NCBI GenBank assembly: GCA_965229935.1
Contig: CBDDKB010000002.1
Span: forward strand, 1,116,001-1,180,000
From: SPJN01 sp965229935
GTDB taxonomy: Bacteria > Pseudomonadota > Alphaproteobacteria > SPJN01
Reading direction: 5' to 3'
Length of the DNA: 64,000 bases
The notes beneath the pieces were generated by a model, which searched no databases, had not been told where the DNA came from, and saw only the letters and a program-made list of their open reading frames with translations. The number at the start of each line of letters is the position of its first letter. The stretch's first letter is position 1. This document shows, piece after piece, positions 60,636 to 64,000 of this stretch. Position numbers and translations under genes: made by a program.

Positions 60636-61400
60636 CTAGCGCCAATGTTCATCAATCCAAGGCGTCGGCAACACCTTTTTATAGATGCGCTTTATCGGAT
60701 TTTCTTCAGGCCACTTGCCAATCACCGCATCATCGGGATCGGGTTTACCTGTAAAGCCAACCAGCTTTGTGCCCTCAGGAAGCTCTGGCACTTTAAACCA
60801 ATTCATCGGAAAGCGCGGGATCAGATTGTGCTTAAAGCTCAAGCACCATTCATTGGGCCAGAACACCATTTCATCAACAGAATTGGAAATATATTGCTGC
60901 GAGATACGATGGTTCGCCAACACTTTGTCAGGATCATTATTCAGATCATCATATAAGAATGTGTGCTGGCCGACAGTCCAACGGTAACAGGTTGTATTGC
61001 CGATCCCTTGGCCCATCTGAGTCCAATTTTCAATGGCGCACAATTTGCCCGGCGCAAAGGTGAAAAACTCATCCATCGGTCCGGTGATAACGATATCAAG
61101 ATCAAGAAACAGGACCTGATCCCCAACGTTGAACCCCGGCAAGTCTTTTTTCCACAGCGAAATTTTGCGCCATGGTCGCCAGCGAACGATTTCGGGCAGA
61201 TTAATTTCCGGTAAGGGGTAGCATTCAATTTCGTCAGGAATACCCGTCGGGTCGTCTGTATAACAAACCAGATGTAATGGTAGTGACAAATTCCGGGTCA
61301 GCGACGAATAAAGCCGGGTAACAAAATCAGCCCCATAGCGTGAGCCCCACTTCATACAGGCCACATGTGCGACTTGCGGTGTATTATCCTGCTCGGTCAT
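60636..61400 (-). CDS. Putative glycosyltransferase with DxD motif
   Basis: A 254-residue soluble protein with VAHVACMKWGSRYGADFVTRLYSSL at the start, then LHLVCYTDDPTGIP and the DxD-type metal motif QVLFLDLDIVITG near residue 100, as in GT8-like and related nucleotide-sugar transferases. HLVCYTDDP-type stretches are common in such enzymes. The acceptor is unknown. It lies 15 bases upstream of the capsule-like gene and downstream of the cupin on the same strand. Confidence 0.72.
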   Translation of the reverse strand: MTEQDNTPQVAHVACMKWGSRYGADFVTRLYSSLTRNLSLPLHLVCYTDDPTGIPDEIECYPLPEINLPEIVRWRPWRKISLWKKDLPGFNVGDQVLFLDLDIVITGPMDEFFTFAPGKLCAIENWTQMGQGIGNTTCYRWTVGQHTFLYDDLNNDPDKVLANHRISQQYISNSVDEMVFWPNEWCLSFKHNLIPRFPMNWFKVPELPEGTKLVGFTGKPDPDDAVIGKWPEENPIKRIYKKVLPTPWIDEHWR

Positions 61401-61493
61401 GCGTCGTCTGCTCCATCAGCTATATGCCTGATCTATGCGCAGATTCCCTAAAAGGGTCAAGTCTGGGAAATTCAAAGGCTTATAAAGCGGGGC

Positions 61494-61856
61494 CTAAGCG
61501 CGGCGATAATCATCCGCGAGGCGGATAATGTCTTCTTCGTCCAACAGGCTACCCTGCTGTACTTCGATGATCACCAAAGGCTCATGCCCCGCATTTTGCA
61601 GGCGATGACGCGCCTGCGCCGGAATGGTGACGACATCGCCGCTTTCGATTTTGTGCTGTTCTGCATCAACGTCCGCGATACCAATACCGGACACGACCGT
61701 CCAAATTTCAGTTCTATGTTCGTGATATTGCAGGGAAAGTCGCTGCCCGGGCTTAACCTCGATGCGCTTAACGACAAAGCCGGGGCCTGTGTCGATAACA
61801 TGCCACGTGCCCCAAGGACGCGTTGCTTCTGCCCCAATCGTGTATCGCACTGCCAT
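61494..61856 (-). CDS. Cupin, mannose-6-phosphate isomerase type II-like
   Basis: A 120-residue single cupin domain similar to the C-terminal isomerase half of bifunctional ManC/AlgA: RPWGTWHVIDTGPGFVVKRIEV, GQRLSLQYHEHRTEIWTVVSG with the metal ligands H-x-H...E, and GDVVTIPAQARHRLQNAGHEPLVIIEVQQG. ManC-type proteins interconvert mannose-6-phosphate and fructose-6-phosphate for GDP-mannose synthesis; the guanylyltransferase half is not encoded here. It begins the small glycan group. Confidence 0.88.
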   Translation of the reverse strand: MAVRYTIGAEATRPWGTWHVIDTGPGFVVKRIEVKPGQRLSLQYHEHRTEIWTVVSGIGIADVDAEQHKIESGDVVTIPAQARHRLQNAGHEPLVIIEVQQGSLLDEEDIIRLADDYRRA

Positions 61857-61926
61857 AAGTGTGCCCCAAGCCCGTTAAATCTGCACAAGAACGCGCATTA
61901 ATGCAGGCCAAACCACATGCTGCAAG

Positions 61927-61948
61927 AAAAAAAGGCAGTTTGGCTGCC
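61927..61948 (-). terminator. Rho-independent terminator after the secreted unknown
   Basis: On the minus strand GGCAG-CCAAA-CTGCC is followed by seven T residues. It lies about 30 bases past the stop of the gene at 61978-62634. Confidence 0.9.
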
Positions 61949-61977
61949 ATTTCTATACGGAATTAGGGCTCAAAAGC

Positions 61978-62634
61978 TCACTGAAAGCGATTTAACGGCA
62001 GAATATTTTTGTCGCGACCAAGGCCAAGCGGGTTATTGCCGCCACGGAAATTATCTGACGCGTTACCGATCCCTTGATCAGTGCCGCCGGGACCACCCCC
62101 GGCCATGGTGGATCTGCTGCTGCCAAATGCGCCACGAACCTTGCGATATGCAGCACGGTTGCCGCTGGAATGTGCCCCAAGCAGAATTTGCCGCTTGCGC
62201 GCCCCACGCACATAACGCAGGCCATTGGCGGCCTTAACACCGGCCTTTTCATCAGCACGAATAGCTGCGGCTGCAACCAATGCAGTCCGGTCTGGGTCCT
62301 GTGTTGCTGCAGCAATGGCAATAGCAGGGATCTTTTCGGCCCCATTACGCCGCATCAAGTCAGTCAAATGGGATTCGGCATCGGAATCATCATCTGTCAG
62401 CATAATCTGATGGATGGCGCGTGCCGCGTCAGCATCAAGACTGACAGGGCCGCTTCCGGGAACAGAGACGATCATCTCACCATTTTGTTTGGTCAACACA
62501 TCGCCCGGTGCCGCAATGGCATTGCCAGTAAGCCCTGCAAACAGCACAAACAGAGCGATCACATGCGCGATCACCCAATGCCCTGCCCGACTTTTCAATG
62601 TGTTTAAAATGCTATGATTCAATCCAATCTCCAT
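61978..62634 (-). CDS. Secreted protein of unknown function
   Basis: I do not recognise this 218-residue protein. It has a signal peptide (basic start, VIAHVIALFVLFAGLTGNAIA, cleavage likely after AIAA near residue 41). A compact alpha-helical part follows (DADAARAIHQIMLTDDDSDAESHLTDLMRRNGAEKIPAIAIAAATQDPD), then a glycine/serine/arginine-rich C-terminal half (GGGPGGTDQGIGNASDNFRGGNNP) that looks disordered. It could be a periplasmic or cell-surface protein. A perfect terminator follows; mnmC lies upstream on the same strand. Confidence 0.7.
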   Translation of the reverse strand: MEIGLNHSILNTLKSRAGHWVIAHVIALFVLFAGLTGNAIAAPGDVLTKQNGEMIVSVPGSGPVSLDADAARAIHQIMLTDDDSDAESHLTDLMRRNGAEKIPAIAIAAATQDPDRTALVAAAAIRADEKAGVKAANGLRYVRGARKRQILLGAHSSGNRAAYRKVRGAFGSSRSTMAGGGPGGTDQGIGNASDNFRGGNNPLGLGRDKNILPLNRFQ

Positions 62635-62745
62635 CCGTACGCATAGTCCTACATGCGAACACTGCTAAATTAGGAATGGATTGTGGCGCAATAGGGGCAT
62701 CAACTGGTTCAAATGATGCAGATCGGCAACATTAACCAGTTTCCT

Positions 62746-64000
62746 TTACCCGCGGCGCAGGTCACCGATCAAAAACCGGCCCGGATGAACCGCGGCAAGC
62801 TGGTCCCGGGCCAAAGACGGCACCTCACCACAGATCATTGCAGCAAGATTGTCAGCCAATAAAGGCGCCGTCATGAAACCGCGTGACCCAAGGGCTCCCA
62901 ACACATAAAGACCAGGCCAATAGGCCCCGACTTTGTCTGCTATGGCAGTTGGCCCATGCTTGATCGGGGCAAATTCCGTGCGCCACTGACTAAAATCAGG
63001 AACAGGCCCCATCAGCGGCATGCGGTCAGGTAAAGCGGCGCGCGTCCCAGTCCAATCTGAAACAGCGTCTGGAGACCTGAGGCCAAAGCTGCTTAGCAAG
63101 GCATCGCGATCAGCCCCATTCGGCACTTGAACGTCTGGGTCACGGAAACTGGCACCAATGATCAGCCGGTCAAGGCCGACAGGAATCAAATAATGATCAG
63201 CCTTTCGTGGCCCGTCAAAACCATGCGCTGGAAGCTGAACATCTGCAATTTGGCCGGCAATCAGTTTAATCGGAAAATCTGTATCAGGCAGCAAGGCTGG
63301 CAGTCCTGCCCCGGCACAAATGATAACGGCGTGATCCTCTGTTGGGATAGCAGGGTCATTCACACCAAACCGCACATCAATCCCATCCGCCAAATGATGT
63401 AGCGCTGCTGAACCATCAACCCATCCTGTCTGGCTGATAAACAATCCTTCTTTTGTCAGCCTATAGCCGTCTGAACTTTCACTAACTTTCTTAAATTGCC
63501 GCCACTCATCATCAGATTGCGCCACCAATTCAGCTCCGCCACCATGCCACACTGGCGCGCCAAGCTGAGCCCAAAATCGACACGCATAACGAAATGCCTG
63601 TTCCATAAGGCTGGGCCCGCCGCCGGGGCCATGATCCAACCAAGGAGTGATTAAGGCCGCAGGAATTGCAGAAACGGTGCCGTCCCAATTATCGTTCCGA
63701 TCAACAACGGTCAGGTCAATATCAGGACGCCTCCGCACTATCATTCTGGCGGTAAGCAGCCCGGCCAAGCCCGCCCCCACAATCGTCACTTTCGTTGGCA
63801 CAGCCGGGGCATTGTTACGACCAGCCCAAGACAGCCGATGGGGCGCATGCCTGGCGTGGTCCCGGTTAAAGACAGCCACGCTCATATGACGTTTGCGTCC
63901 AAAACCTTTTTGACGCTCAACCTCAAAGCCCACATGTTGCAAACCACGCCGAACATCGCCGACCGCGGTAAAGGTTGAAAGACGCGCTTTATCTTTCGAC
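62746..64000 (-). CDS. mnmC: Bifunctional tRNA 5-methylaminomethyl-2-thiouridine enzyme MnmC (partial, N-terminus beyond right edge)
   Basis: MnmC finishes mnm5s2U34 in lysine, glutamate and glutamine tRNAs. The visible part begins inside the methyltransferase half (RLSTFTAVGDVRRGL, then GFEVERQKGFGRKRHMS) and includes the whole FAD-dependent oxidoreductase half: VTIVGAGLAGLLTARMI, VDRNDNWDGTVSAIPAALITPWL, GQIADV, YLIPVGLDRLIIGASFRD, RAALPDRMPLMGPVPD and GALGSRGFMTAPLLADNLAA. Reading is open to the last base of the window. Its end lies about 110 bases from the secreted unknown. Confidence 0.93.
   Translation of the reverse strand, partial: SKDKARLSTFTAVGDVRRGLQHVGFEVERQKGFGRKRHMSVAVFNRDHARHAPHRLSWAGRNNAPAVPTKVTIVGAGLAGLLTARMIVRRRPDIDLTVVDRNDNWDGTVSAIPAALITPWLDHGPGGGPSLMEQAFRYACRFWAQLGAPVWHGGGAELVAQSDDEWRQFKKVSESSDGYRLTKEGLFISQTGWVDGSAALHHLADGIDVRFGVNDPAIPTEDHAVIICAGAGLPALLPDTDFPIKLIAGQIADVQLPAHGFDGPRKADHYLIPVGLDRLIIGASFRDPDVQVPNGADRDALLSSFGLRSPDAVSDWTGTRAALPDRMPLMGPVPDFSQWRTEFAPIKHGPTAIADKVGAYWPGLYVLGALGSRGFMTAPLLADNLAAMICGEVPSLARDQLAAVHPGRFLIGDLRRG

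Noticed and set aside
62702..62741. AACTGGTT/AACCAGTT inverted repeat after mnmC
   Set aside because: The eight-base arms are 24 bases apart and no T-tract follows, so a terminator cannot be claimed.
1..64000. CRISPR array, prophage, insertion sequence or rRNA operon
   Set aside because: No regularly spaced repeats, transposase, phage structural genes or rRNA signatures were found on either strand.

Overview
The window is a gene-dense bacterial chromosome segment with moderate GC, short intergenic gaps and no phage, insertion sequence, CRISPR array or rRNA operon that I can see. The gene order is typical of Alphaproteobacteria: recG / sdhE-mfd; gyrA-coaD-two cyclophilins-queA-tgt; yajC-secD-secF; serS-surE-pcm-LytM; scpA-scpB-tatABC; erpA / dgt-argS-SPOR; valS-popZ-like-tolC-second pcm. 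Moderate GC together with the haloalkane dehalogenase, the TfdA-type dioxygenase and the PuuD-like membrane protein suggests a marine, streamlined lineage such as the SAR116/Puniceispirillales group. That placement is inference from family content, not from a tree.

Layout. 1-1055: partial SDR and a FrnE-like DsbA protein. 1062-7055: repair block mfd-sdhE and divergent recG. 7069-11186: DUF502 membrane protein, kinase-like APH protein with a DUF6285 partner, DUF454 protein, SYLF lipid-binding protein, MarR regulator. 11400-14540: tRNA-Lys followed by a catabolic pair (haloalkane dehalogenase, TfdA/TauD dioxygenase) and an AT-richer orphan gene, the most foreign-looking stretch. 14545-23297: queuosine genes, cyclophilins, coaD, gyrA, SPFH protein, ssb. 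23554-31559: uvrA with a lysine/alanine-rich tail, amidase, trmFO, NDUFAF6-like protein, PuuD-like protein, Mth938-like protein. 31589-46080 (mostly minus strand): protein export (secF, secD, yajC, tatABC), envelope (LytM lipoprotein, SPOR protein), chromosome segregation (scpAB), tRNA charging (serS, argS), protein repair (pcm, surE). 46119-58831: dgt, erpA, xthA, DUF1254/DUF1214 pair, ilvD, valS, PopZ-like protein, tolC, second pcm-like gene, D-aminoacylase-type amidohydrolase. 58855-64000: rsmI, a small surface-glycan group (capsule-like protein, DxD glycosyltransferase, sugar-isomerase cupin), a secreted unknown, and the C-terminal part of mnmC running off the edge.

Most genes are housekeeping and behave as operons. 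Three themes recur: DNA repair and topology (mfd, recG, uvrA, ssb, gyrA, xthA, dgt), tRNA/rRNA modification (tgt, queA, trmFO, mnmC, rsmI), and envelope or export. No complete novel defence or metabolic system is obvious. The best leads are the orphan gene at 13368-14540, the histone-like tail on UvrA, two intergenic inverted repeats sharing a half-site beside repair genes, a 3 x 11 bp tandem repeat just upstream of a promoter at 26629-26689, and nested alternative hairpins at 56847-56922. Start codons were re-chosen by ribosome-binding site, family length and overlap with neighbours, so several genes are shorter than their longest open frame.
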